From Deltaproteobacteria bacterium PRO3 (GTDB lineage: Bacteria; UBA10199; DSSB01): a DNA stretch of 64,000 bases. Location: assembly GCA_030263375.1 (NCBI GenBank), contig SZOV01000002.1, forward strand, positions 17,561 to 81,560. The letters are read 5' to 3'. Under the pieces are notes generated by a model. That model was not told where the DNA came from and ran no database searches. It saw only the letters and a list, made by a program, of their open reading frames with translations. Positions 1-7,941 of the stretch are shown in pieces. The translations under genes were made by a program, and so were the position numbers. Position 1 is the first letter of the stretch. Each line of letters opens with the position of its first letter.

Positions 1-501
1 GGTCAGGATGCTCTCGTCGCTGAACCCGGAGAGTACGACCAAGTCGCGGCTCTCGTCGGAGTCGGTGATGTCTTTGAAGATCTCCCCCTCCTTGTCGACG
101 TAGTAGAGCCGGCCGGCGTTGAGGACGAATTCGGGCAGGTGCTCGCGGATCTCCAGGACCAGGGTATGCGGGATCTGCCGCTGCACCGAGACAAATTTGA
201 AATAAGGGTGCTGTTGGAGACGAAATTGCACGTCCTGCACCTTGATCTTGAAGAGGTTGGTGCCGAGCTGCACCCCCGAGCGTCGGACGATCTCGGCCTC
301 GCTCAGGCTTTGGGGATTGCCGGAGACCACGATCTTTTGCAGGTCGAAGAAGTCGAGGTAGGTCAGGGCCCTTCCGCCGCCCCAAACGAAGCCGCCGACC
401 AGGGCCGCGACGAACAGGGCGCGCGCCAGCCACTTGAAGCGCCGTTGCCGGGCCTCTTTCTTGACGTTCTTCTTGCGCAATAGCGGGCCGCGCTTCTTCA
501 T
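1..501 (-). CDS. ftsQ: Cell division protein FtsQ, partial (C-terminus beyond window)
   Basis: FtsQ is the single-span inner-membrane divisome protein whose periplasmic part recruits FtsB/FtsL. Only the first 167 codons are in the window. They show a basic cytoplasmic head starting MKKRGPLLRKK, one hydrophobic segment near residues 24-42, then a POTRA-like stretch (IVVSGNPQSLSEAEI) followed by the strand-rich region usual for FtsQ. The ATG overlaps the ddl stop in an ATGA at 498-501, so translation is probably coupled. Position after murB-ddl is the standard dcw order and supports the call, because FtsQ is poorly conserved in sequence. The truncation is only the window edge. Confidence 0.88.
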   Translation of the reverse strand, partial: MKKRGPLLRKKNVKKEARQRRFKWLARALFVAALVGGFVWGGGRALTYLDFFDLQKIVVSGNPQSLSEAEIVRRSGVQLGTNLFKIKVQDVQFRLQQHPYFKFVSVQRQIPHTLVLEIREHLPEFVLNAGRLYYVDKEGEIFKDITDSDESRDLVVLSGFSDESILT

Positions 502-1430
502 TGGATCTTCACCCTCGCCGTCGCCAGGATCTTCTCGACCAAATCCTCGAAGGACATCCCCGTCGCCGCGGCGGACTTGGGCACCAGGGAGGTCGCCGTC
601 ATGCCGGGCAGGGTGTTGATCTCGAGGAAATAGGGGACTTGGTCCTCCCCGATGATGAAATCGGCCCGCGCCACCCCCTCGCAGCCGATGCGGCGATAGA
701 TGCGCTTGGCGTAATCCTGCACCAGCTTCGTCGCCGCTTCTCCGATCTCGGCCGGGCATATATAGGTGGTGGCCCCGGCGGTGTACTTGGAGGCGTAGTC
801 GTAGAAGCCGCTCTTCGGAACGACCTCAAGCACCGGAAGGGGTTCTTGGTTGAGCACCGGCACGGTCACCTCACGCCCTTGGACGAATTTTTCGACCAAG
901 ACCCGGCTGTCGAGCTGGGCCGCCTCGTGGATGGCGGATTTCAGCTCGCGGGCGTTCTCGACCTTGGCGATGCCGATGGTCGAGCCCTCCCGGCTGGGCT
1001 TCACGATCAAGGGAAAGGAGAGGCAAAACTTGGCCAGGAAGGCGTCGAGGTCCTCGTGGAAGGCGTCGAAGAACAGCGAATCGGGCGTCGGCAGACCCTC
1101 CTGCCGGGCGATGTCCTTGGTCAGGTGCTTGTCCATCGCCAAGGCCGAGGCCAGGACGGAGGAGCCGGTGTAGGGAATGCCCGCGATCTCGAGCAGGCCC
1201 TGGATGCAGCCGTCCTCGCCGTAGCGGCCGTGCAGGGCGAGGAAGGCGACCTCGATCTCTTTTTTCTTCAGCTGCTCGGCGATGTCGGCCCCGACGTCGA
1301 TGGGCACGGCGTCGTAGCCGCGCAGCAAGAGGGCGTCGAGCACGGCGCCGCCGCTGCGCAGCGAGACCTCGCGCTCTTTGGAGAGCCCGCCCATCAGGAC
1401 GCCGACGATCTTGTCTTTAAACGGGTTCAT
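498..1430 (-). CDS. ddl: D-alanine--D-alanine ligase
   Basis: Cytoplasmic ATP-grasp ligase that joins two D-alanines for the peptidoglycan stem peptide. The 310 residues match the usual DdlB length. Visible family motifs are the N-terminal VGVLMGGLSKEREVSLRSG, HGRYGEDG near residue 68, the ATP-grasp core (FPLIVKPSREGSTIGI) near residue 140, and the metal-binding end EINTLPGMTATS near residue 272. It overlaps murB by 14 bases upstream and ftsQ by 4 bases downstream, so murB-ddl-ftsQ is one transcription unit. Confidence 0.97.
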   Translation of the reverse strand: MNPFKDKIVGVLMGGLSKEREVSLRSGGAVLDALLLRGYDAVPIDVGADIAEQLKKKEIEVAFLALHGRYGEDGCIQGLLEIAGIPYTGSSVLASALAMDKHLTKDIARQEGLPTPDSLFFDAFHEDLDAFLAKFCLSFPLIVKPSREGSTIGIAKVENARELKSAIHEAAQLDSRVLVEKFVQGREVTVPVLNQEPLPVLEVVPKSGFYDYASKYTAGATTYICPAEIGEAATKLVQDYAKRIYRRIGCEGVARADFIIGEDQVPYFLEINTLPGMTATSLVPKSAAATGMSFEDLVEKILATARVKIQ

Positions 1431-2397
1431 CTTCGCCGATCACCTTCACCTCGAGCTCGAGCTTGACGTCGAGCTCGTCTTTCACCTTGTCGCGGATGAG
1501 GCCGATCAGCACCAGCACGTCGCGGGCGCTGGCCCCGTTTTCGTTGACGATGAAGTTGGCGTGTTTTTGGCTGATGCGCGCCCCGCCGACGCGCACCCCC
1601 TTGAGGCCCAGCTCGTCGATCATCTCGGCGGCGAAGCCCTTTTCGGGATTCTTGAACACCGAGCCCACGTTGGCGGTGTCCAGCGGCTGCGAATCGTGGC
1701 GCTTCTTTTGGTATTTGGCGACCGCCTCCTGCACCGCCGCGGGCTCGCCCTTCTTAAAGCGGAACTTTCCGGAGACGACGATCTCTCTGCCAGGCAGGTT
1801 GGAGCTGCGGTACTCGAAATGAATCTTCTTGCGCGGATAGGTGTGCAGCGTGCCGTCGGGCCGAAGCACGGTGATGGACTCGACGAAGGCCGAGATATCG
1901 CCGGCGCGGGTGCCCGCGTTCATCTTGAGGACGCCGCCCACCGAGCCAGGGATGCCGTAGAGGGTCTCGACGCCCAGCCAGCCGTTCTGCTTGCCGGCCT
2001 CGACGATCTTGGGGAGCGGCACGCCGGCCTCGGCCTCGACGAGGGCCTCCGTCTCGGTCTGATCGAGGACCTCGAAACGCGAGAAGGTCTTTTGTAGGCG
2101 GAACACGATGCCGCGGACCCCGCCGTCGCGGACCAGGACGTTGCTGCCCCAACCCAGGATCATCCAGGGGACGCGCTTGTCGTGGGCGAAGGCGACGAGG
2201 GCGCGCAGGTCCTCGAGGTCGGCGGGAAAGACCATGGCGTCGGCGGGCCCGCCGATTTGCAAGGTGGTGTGTTTCTTGAGCGGCTCGTCGAGGCGGACCT
2301 CGCCGCGCGCGAGGCCGGTCAGCTGTTGCTGCCAACCCTCCTCCGGAAGCTGCGGCGCCCGTTCCTGAAGCAAGGATTCGATCAGTGCGGCATCCAT
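1417..2397 (-). CDS. murB: UDP-N-acetylenolpyruvoylglucosamine reductase MurB
   Basis: FAD-dependent cytoplasmic enzyme that reduces UDP-GlcNAc-enolpyruvate to UDP-MurNAc. The 326 residues include the FAD-binding stretch with GGPADAMVFP and LGWGSNVLVRDGG, and the catalytic serine region NVGSVFKNPEKGFAAEMID. I chose the ATG at 2397 (MDAALIES), which has AGGAG 13 bases upstream. The frame stays open to a TTG at 2448, but that extension (MEGLLFCQRDD) is not MurB-like. It is the first gene of murB-ddl-ftsQ. murC, usually directly upstream, is separated from it by 2.7 kb of opposite-strand genes. Confidence 0.95.
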   Translation of the reverse strand: MDAALIESLLQERAPQLPEEGWQQQLTGLARGEVRLDEPLKKHTTLQIGGPADAMVFPADLEDLRALVAFAHDKRVPWMILGWGSNVLVRDGGVRGIVFRLQKTFSRFEVLDQTETEALVEAEAGVPLPKIVEAGKQNGWLGVETLYGIPGSVGGVLKMNAGTRAGDISAFVESITVLRPDGTLHTYPRKKIHFEYRSSNLPGREIVVSGKFRFKKGEPAAVQEAVAKYQKKRHDSQPLDTANVGSVFKNPEKGFAAEMIDELGLKGVRVGGARISQKHANFIVNENGASARDVLVLIGLIRDKVKDELDVKLELEVKVIGEDEPV

Positions 2398-2752
2398 GAT
2401 GTGATGAGAACTCCTATCATCCCGTTGGCAGAATAGAAGACCCTCCAAAACCGGGTTGTCGGTTCGGCGGCCTAGAGATCCTTTAAGGGGTTTCTTAGGT
2501 AAAGTAAAGAGAAGAGATTGTTTTTAAACACTTTTTTGACATTGGCTCCCCAGCACCCTTCCCACGGCTGAGGGTTAAGTATTGCCAATCCCACCCTTCC
2601 AGCGGAAAATTTTCAATCAAGAATCCTCCGTTCAAGCGGATGAAGTCGGCCGTTTGCGGAAGATGCGGAGGGCTGCTTTTGTAGCGTAATGGGGAGGCCT
2701 CACGACTTGAGCACAATGCAAAATTTACCTCATCGTCTGGAGCTTTCTTTGG
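2398..2752. other. Intergenic region between murB and an exported-protein gene
   Basis: About 355 bases holding the divergent start regions of murB (minus) and the gene at 2753 (plus). A weak open frame on the minus strand (2495-2716) has no family signature or ribosome site and is not called. No terminator, repeat or RNA motif was recognised. Confidence 0.4.
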
Positions 2753-3169
2753 ATGCGCAAAATTCTTCCTTATTGTCTGTTACTTCTCGGATTCAATTGT
2801 CTGGCGGCAGATACGTCGATTGGCCCGGCATTGGGAACCTACACGTCCTATACCGAGGCCGATTGGGGAGTCGGTTTCGAACTTAAAGCCGGCGGCAAGG
2901 CCGTGGTTATTACCGAATACAGCTACGAATACGATAGGAATAACAAAAAAATCGAGCATCAAAAAAACATCAACGGCACTTGGGAGTATAAAGTTCCGGA
3001 TTTGGTCCTTTCCTTCGGGTTCTTTAAGGATAAATTGATTCAAAGCCAGAATTGCGTCGAGAAAAAACCCTGCTTCAAATATGTCGGCCCGCTCGAGAAG
3101 GGTTCCGTCAAGAGTCCGCTCAACATCAAATACGACTTTATCAATTGGACCGCAGGCCAGGATTATTAA
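2753..3169 (+). CDS. Small exported protein, function unknown
   Basis: 138 residues, not recognised. It begins with a signal peptide (MRKILPYCLLLLGFNCLAAD, cleavage likely after CLA). The mature part is rich in aromatic and charged residues and has two cysteines (QNCVEKKPCF near residue 105) that could form a disulfide. It is first in a plus-strand run of three genes for exported proteins that sits inside the murC/murB region. It is less GC-rich than the mur genes on either side. Being secreted is well supported; any further role is unknown. Confidence 0.75.
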   Translation: MRKILPYCLLLLGFNCLAADTSIGPALGTYTSYTEADWGVGFELKAGGKAVVITEYSYEYDRNNKKIEHQKNINGTWEYKVPDLVLSFGFFKDKLIQSQNCVEKKPCFKYVGPLEKGSVKSPLNIKYDFINWTAGQDY

Positions 3170-3427
3170 AGTGCCGGGACCCGTCCCTGCCCTAATCCAC
3201 TGCTTTGATTTCCAGGCCTTGGCTCGATCGTTTCCGGATAGTCGGAAATCCCAGGCTCTTTGAGGAGGTGCCCGGGCCGGGAAGATCGTCGGCGGCTGAA
3301 AGAATGCCTCCAAAACTCATCATCCTTTCATAAAGATACCTGCTTGCTGCATCCGGAAGGGGCCCCCTCACCGTATGGGGACAGGAATGCGCTCCCGATT
3401 CGATTCAATAGAAGATGGTGGATGGTT

Positions 3428-4207
3428 ATGAAAAAAAAAGTTTTCGGCTTACTTCTTGCCTTCTTTCTCAGCCTTGGCTTCCTGAATAACTTATGGGCCA
3501 TTGAAGGCGTCACAGTGGACGATACCGGCGCCGATGAAACCGTTATCACCTTGAAAGTCGAGCTCTGTCCCGACCCGGTTGATGATCCCGCCACCGAAGA
3601 AAAGGAAGGCCTCACCAAGGAAGAGGTGCAGACCTTCATCGACGAACGCATTAAACGGGTCACCGAGATTTGGAACTCCTGCGGAAGCAAGCTGCGCATC
3701 AAGCCCGGTGCACCGGAAAAGAGAATCCGCTTCGTCTTTGACGTCGTCGTCCTGGACGATTGCAAGGCCCCGAAGGATCCCATGAAAAAACGGGTCAAGG
3801 TGCATCCCGGCGACCCGCCCAAGGAAAAGAACGCGGATGCCGCCAACTTTTGGGAGACAAACAATGCGCGAACCATCGCCCACGAATTTGGCCACCTCAT
3901 GGGGCTGGGCGAGGAATACAGCGCCAATCCCAAGGGCCCGACTCGCGAAAACCTCATGGGCCGCCCGCCCTTTACCAAGGTTTTGAAATACCACCTGGCG
4001 ACGATCCTGTTCACGTACCAGGGAGATCCCGATAAAAAGGAGCTCGAGCGCCGCCGCTTGATGAAAATGTTGCTGCGCAAGGCAGACCAGGATGAAGCCC
4101 GCAAGATCGCCGAGCAAAACGACATTACAAAAGAACAGTACGACGCTTATGCGGACATGTTTAAAGTCAATGACACGGAAATTCAGCCGGATCGTCCCGG
4201 CGAATAA
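3428..4207 (+). CDS. Secreted zinc metalloprotease-like protein
   Basis: 259 residues with a signal peptide (MKKKVFGLLLAFFLSLGF, then ending LWA-IE). Around residue 155 it has TIAHEFGHLMGLGEEY, a gluzincin/metzincin-like HExxH motif followed by GLGEEY, so a zinc peptidase active site is likely. The C-terminal third is charged and helical and lacks a recognised domain. The frame is open back to 3260, but the signal peptide fixes the start at the ATG at 3428 (another ATG at 3422 is possible), with a GGTGG just upstream. It is followed after 24 bases by a lipoprotein gene and probably shares its transcript. Substrate unknown. Confidence 0.8.
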   Translation: MKKKVFGLLLAFFLSLGFLNNLWAIEGVTVDDTGADETVITLKVELCPDPVDDPATEEKEGLTKEEVQTFIDERIKRVTEIWNSCGSKLRIKPGAPEKRIRFVFDVVVLDDCKAPKDPMKKRVKVHPGDPPKEKNADAANFWETNNARTIAHEFGHLMGLGEEYSANPKGPTRENLMGRPPFTKVLKYHLATILFTYQGDPDKKELERRRLMKMLLRKADQDEARKIAEQNDITKEQYDAYADMFKVNDTEIQPDRPGE

Positions 4208-4231
4208 TTAGCGGAAATGAGAGGTGGAATT

Positions 4232-4762
4232 ATGAAATGGAAGTGGATGACTATCGGTCTTTTGCTCAGCGCCATGGGGTGCGGCTCGGAGGGTTTGGTC
4301 GGCTCAGACAACCCGGATCCCGATTTTACCGGGCTTTCCTACGACGTCACGGCGGAGGCCACCCTGAATCAGGTCGCGGAGGATCTAACCTCGCTTACCG
4401 GCGTGAACTTCAGCATTGACCCGGAATTGCAGGCCAGGTTGGATGAAGAGCCGGTCGACCTGCCGACTTTGTCGGGAATGAAAGTCGGTGAAGTCCTGGT
4501 CTACATCCAGGGCACCATGCCTCCGAGCGCGGATTTTCTTTACGTGAAGTTAGCGGAGGGAAATATTTTGTTAACACCCCGCTTCGAGCCGAGGGAGGAT
4601 TTCAGGGAAGGCGATGCTCCTGCCATCGTGAATTTCAACTCCGGTTTTCTCCTCACTGAGCCGAGCATGGAGGATGAGGAATGCGGCGGTGACGGCATCG
4701 TGCTCGGCGACGGCCCAGAGAGCCTCCCGCCCTCGGAGGAAACAGGCCTTGAGGATTTTTAG
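4232..4762 (+). CDS. Lipoprotein with an STN/secretin N-terminal-like domain
   Basis: 176 residues. A short hydrophobic signal ends at LSAMGC, an acceptable but not ideal lipobox, so lipid anchoring is likely. Residues about 35-125 (YDVTAEATLNQVAEDLTSL, then NFSIDPELQARL, then VDLPTLSGMKVGEVLVYI) follow the helix-strand pattern of the short N-terminal domains of secretins and TonB receptors. That is a pattern match made by eye. The ATG at 4232 follows AGAGGTGG by 4 bases, which decides against the in-frame ATG at 4217. The C-terminus is acidic. A strong terminator lies at 5098-5130. Confidence 0.72.
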   Translation: MKWKWMTIGLLLSAMGCGSEGLVGSDNPDPDFTGLSYDVTAEATLNQVAEDLTSLTGVNFSIDPELQARLDEEPVDLPTLSGMKVGEVLVYIQGTMPPSADFLYVKLAEGNILLTPRFEPREDFREGDAPAIVNFNSGFLLTEPSMEDEECGGDGIVLGDGPESLPPSEETGLEDF

Positions 4763-5097
4763 TGTACCCCATGGGAATACCAAAGAACCTAAAAAAAATA
4801 GTCTAGCTTTCGATTGACGGAGCAACCTATTCCGGATTAATCCGAAAATAGAATTAAGAACGGGGGCTCGGGTCGTTTCCTTCGCTTCATCGCGAAATCC
4901 CCCATCCAAGAACGCACTCCACACAAGGCACTCCAACCCGGCGACAGGTTTAATTTCGACCTGCTTTCGCGACGTAGGAGTTTGTCTTCGGCCGAAAAAA
5001 GTCTACCCACCCACACTCATCCCGTTCCCATTCCGCAAGGAATTGCAATCCGGGGGCGCAAGCTATCGGATTCGGGGACGGGGAGAACCCGGAACAG
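4763..5097. other. Intergenic region after the lipoprotein gene
   Basis: About 335 bases without a gene. It contains small hairpins, for example an ATTCC stem with a GCAA tetraloop near 5030-5043 and an AATCCG/CGGATT stem near 5046-5074, which together look faintly like an RNA fold but match no known riboswitch well enough to call. It ends at the terminator at 5098. Confidence 0.35.
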
Positions 5098-5130
5098 CCC
5101 GGACGCCGCAAGGCGTCCGGGTATTTTTTT
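5098..5130 (+). terminator. Rho-independent terminator
   Basis: Perfect 10-bp stem CCCGGACGCC / GGCGTCCGGG with a GCAA loop, followed by TATTTTTTT. It faces plus-strand transcription from the lipoprotein gene and protects the convergent murC. Confidence 0.93.
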
Positions 5131-5148
5131 GCCCAAGGGTTGAGTGAA

Positions 5149-6537
5149 TTAGGGAGCGGGAGACTTCGCGCCGCCGGCCTTTTTGATCTGACGGGCCAGC
5201 TCGTGCCCGATCTTGGTGATATCCCCCGCGCCCAGGCTGAGGACCACGTCGCCGGGTTGGACCTGCTCGAGGACCGCGGGGATCAGGGAGAGCTTGTCGG
5301 CGCGAAAGACGGTCTTGGCCTGGTCCATCGCGTCGTGTAGGGCGCGCGAAGAGACCCCGACGATCGGGTCCTCGCCGGCGGGGTAGACCTCGGTCAGAAA
5401 GACCTTGTCGGCGTCGCCGAAGGACTGGGCGAAGTCGTGGAAGAGGTCGCGGGTGCGGGTGTAGCGGTGCGGCTGAAACAAGGCAATCAGGCGGCGCTCG
5501 GGGAAGGCCTCGCGCAGGGCCTTTAAAGTGGCGCGGATCTCGACCGGGTGATGGCCGTAGTCGTCGATCACCGTGACGCCGTTGTCGCAGAGCACCTGGA
5601 AGCGGCGCTCGATGCCGCGGAAGCCCTTCAGCGCCGCGGCGATCTTCCGAAAGGGGATGTCCAGCTCGCGCCCCACCGCGATGGCGGCCAGGGCGTTGGC
5701 GACGCTGTGCCGGCCGGGCGACTGCAGGACCACTTCCCCCAACTTTTCTTTGCGGTAGAGAACGGTGAAGCGCTGCCGCAGGCCTTCCTGGACCATCTTC
5801 TCGGCGCCGTAGTCGGCGGGCGACTCGAGCCCATAGGTCACCACCTTGCGCTGGAAACGCGGCAACAGCTCCCGGACCACGGGATGGTCCGCGCAGGCGA
5901 CGATGCTGCCGTAAAAGGGAACCTTGTTGGCGAAGGCGACGAAGGTCTCCTTGAGGGCCTCGAAGTCCTTATAGTGGTCGAGGTGCTCGGGGTCGATGTT
6001 GGTGATGACGGCGATGGTCGGGTTGAGCTTGAGGAAAGAGCCGTCGGACTCGTCGGCCTCCGCGACGAGAAACTCCCCCTTGCCCAATTTGGCGTTGCTG
6101 CGCAGGCTGTTGAGGCGTCCGCCGATCACCATCGTCGGGTCCATGCCCGCGCCGGACAGCACCTGACCCACCAGGGAGGTCGTCGTCGTCTTGCCGTGCG
6201 AGCCCGCCACCGCGATGCCGTATTTCAGACGCATCAGCTCGGCCAGCATCTCGGCACGGGGGATGACGGGGATGCCCGCCTTCTTGGCCGCCACGACCTC
6301 CGGGTTGCTCGGCCGCACCGCCGAGGAGATCACCACCACCTGGGCCCCCTCGATGTGCGAGGCCTTGTGGCCGTAATGGATGCGGGCGCCCTTCTTCTTG
6401 AGCCGAGCGGTGATCGGGCTGCGCTTCTGGTCGGAGCCGGAGATGCGGTAGCCGAGGTTCAGCAGGACCTCGGCGATCCCCGACATGCCGATGCCGCCGA
6501 TCCCGACGAAGTGGAGGTTTTGGTAGCGCTGGAACAC
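5149..6537 (-). CDS. murC: UDP-N-acetylmuramate--L-alanine ligase MurC
   Basis: Cytoplasmic ATP-dependent ligase that adds L-alanine to UDP-MurNAc. The 462 residues carry the N-terminal Rossmann motif FVGIGGIGMSGIAEVL, the Mur-ligase P-loop GSHGKTTTTSL near residue 112, and VIDDYGHHPVEI in the C-terminal domain. The start is a GTG at 6537 preceded by GGGGAAGG. It stands alone here, separated from murB by three plus-strand genes, whereas murC-murB are normally adjacent. Confidence 0.97.
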   Translation of the reverse strand: MFQRYQNLHFVGIGGIGMSGIAEVLLNLGYRISGSDQKRSPITARLKKKGARIHYGHKASHIEGAQVVVISSAVRPSNPEVVAAKKAGIPVIPRAEMLAELMRLKYGIAVAGSHGKTTTTSLVGQVLSGAGMDPTMVIGGRLNSLRSNAKLGKGEFLVAEADESDGSFLKLNPTIAVITNIDPEHLDHYKDFEALKETFVAFANKVPFYGSIVACADHPVVRELLPRFQRKVVTYGLESPADYGAEKMVQEGLRQRFTVLYRKEKLGEVVLQSPGRHSVANALAAIAVGRELDIPFRKIAAALKGFRGIERRFQVLCDNGVTVIDDYGHHPVEIRATLKALREAFPERRLIALFQPHRYTRTRDLFHDFAQSFGDADKVFLTEVYPAGEDPIVGVSSRALHDAMDQAKTVFRADKLSLIPAVLEQVQPGDVVLSLGAGDITKIGHELARQIKKAGGAKSPAP

Positions 6538-6678
6538 GCCCTTCCCCTAAAGACCAAGGGGTATTTTTTCAAGGAAAATGCGGAATTTCCGCCGAAACGC
6601 CCGGACGCACCCTTTCTGGACTTTTGCCGATAATCCCGTTAGGCATTCGCCGGGGCACATGAAAGACCGAAGGATTTC

Positions 6679-7320
6679 ATGACGCCCCCCGTCCTCTCCA
6701 ACCAGCACTGTTCCCCGGAAATCCGCGCCAATCCGCTGCCCGGCGACCGTTGCGCCGACATGACGCAGCCCTACCATCCGCCCGAGCGCCGCTTTCGCAT
6801 GCTTTCGGTGAATGTGGATTTTCCACTGAGCTTCAGCGTCCGTTCCGGCCGCAGTCGCGGCCTGGACGCCGGCTATCCCGAATTCTACCGCCTCGGCGCC
6901 GGGGCCCTGTTCCGCCCCATTCCCTGGCTGGGGATCGGGGCCCAGCTCGACAGCAATTGGGTCTTCAACGAGCTAAATCTGTTGGGCCGCGCGCAGGGCA
7001 GCATCCCCTTGCACCGCTACGGCATGTTGCGCCTCGATATCGCCGCGCTCGCGGGCCTCAGGCAGCTCTTCAGCCAACCCCACGATTTGGGCGGAGGCGA
7101 GGCGAATTTTTCCGGTTCGCTCTTCGCGGTCGGAGGCCAGGTCTCCCTCAATATCCAACTCACCCAGGAAGCCTCGATCTTTCCGTATTTTAGGTTCCTA
7201 ATCTCGCCCCCGGCGACAGTCACTCGGGACGCGGACGGCTCCGCCGCCTCCCTGCCCTTGAGCTGGGAGCTACAGTTCGGCTCGAGCTGGAGCCTCGACT
7301 TCCTGCCCTCGGGAATTTGA
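6679..7320 (+). CDS. Beta-barrel-like protein, function unknown
   Basis: 213 residues, not recognised. From residue 40 on there are alternating hydrophobic strands with aromatic girdle residues (LSVNVDFPLSFSVRSG, ALFRPIPWLGIGAQLDSNW, VGGQVSLNIQLTQ), and the last strand ends near the C-terminus, like a small outer-membrane barrel. No clear signal peptide is visible at the ATG at 6679, which has AAGGA 4 bases upstream; another in-frame ATG lies at 6760. Either export is atypical or the fold is a soluble barrel. It stands alone between murC (divergent) and the acetyltransferase gene. Confidence 0.65.
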   Translation: MTPPVLSNQHCSPEIRANPLPGDRCADMTQPYHPPERRFRMLSVNVDFPLSFSVRSGRSRGLDAGYPEFYRLGAGALFRPIPWLGIGAQLDSNWVFNELNLLGRAQGSIPLHRYGMLRLDIAALAGLRQLFSQPHDLGGGEANFSGSLFAVGGQVSLNIQLTQEASIFPYFRFLISPPATVTRDADGSAASLPLSWELQFGSSWSLDFLPSGI

Positions 7321-7356
7321 TTTTTTGAACGCCCGCGCTTCGGGTAGAATGCCCCC

Positions 7357-7929
7357 ATGCCCAAAGGAAAGAACCCCGTCCTCTACCGCAGCGAGCGCCT
7401 CTACCTCTCCCCATTGAGCGTGGAACACGCCGAGTATTTCATGAAGTGGTTCAACGACCCCGAGATCTTCGGCCACCTCCGCGACATGACCTACCAGACC
7501 AATCTGCAAGAGCAGATCCGCTGGGTGGAAGAGACCAACCGCGACCCCACGCAGCGGGTCTTCTCGATCTTCTACATCCCCGACGACCAGCTGATCGGCG
7601 ACGGCGGCTTCATGCACATCAATTGGGAGGACCGTAAGGCGGAGGTGGGCCTGGCCATCGGCGAGAAGAAGTATCAGGGCATGGGGTTGGGCGCCGAGGC
7701 GCTATGGCTGCTCTGCAAGTACGGCTTCGAGGAGCTGAAGCTGCACAACATCCTGGGCGAAAATTACGCCGACAACCCCATTGCGATCAGCAATGCCCGC
7801 AAGATCGGCCTGCGATATTTCGGTACCCGCCGCCAATCGCGCCGCATCGGCGACAAGGTGATCGACGTGCACTACTCCGACATGCTCCCCCACGAGCTGA
7901 TCAAGCCGGAGTGGAAGCCGAAAAAATAA
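7357..7929 (+). CDS. GNAT-family N-acetyltransferase (RimJ/RimL type)
   Basis: 190-residue cytoplasmic acetyltransferase. The fold reads YRSERLYLSPLSVEHAEYF at the start, a central strand pair (IGDGGFMHINWEDRKAEVGL), and the acetyl-CoA loop QGMGLGAEALWLLCKYGFEE, followed by NPIAISNARKIGL, typical of the RimJ/RimL and SpeG-like group that modifies protein N-termini or small amines. The substrate cannot be read from sequence. It is monocistronic and converges on the SulP gene. Confidence 0.9.
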   Translation: MPKGKNPVLYRSERLYLSPLSVEHAEYFMKWFNDPEIFGHLRDMTYQTNLQEQIRWVEETNRDPTQRVFSIFYIPDDQLIGDGGFMHINWEDRKAEVGLAIGEKKYQGMGLGAEALWLLCKYGFEELKLHNILGENYADNPIAISNARKIGLRYFGTRRQSRRIGDKVIDVHYSDMLPHELIKPEWKPKK

Positions 7930-7941
7930 GCCTCCCCCGAC

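Noticed and set aside
2495..2716. Minus-strand open frame of 73 codons upstream of murB
   Set aside because: No ribosome site, no family signature, and it lies in a plain intergenic region.
5030..5100. Possible GEMM (cyclic di-GMP) riboswitch: GNRA-capped hairpin followed by GGGGGCGCAAGC
   Set aside because: The core does not follow the consensus (ACGCAAAGC and the receptor helix are missing), and no plus-strand gene follows the adjacent terminator.
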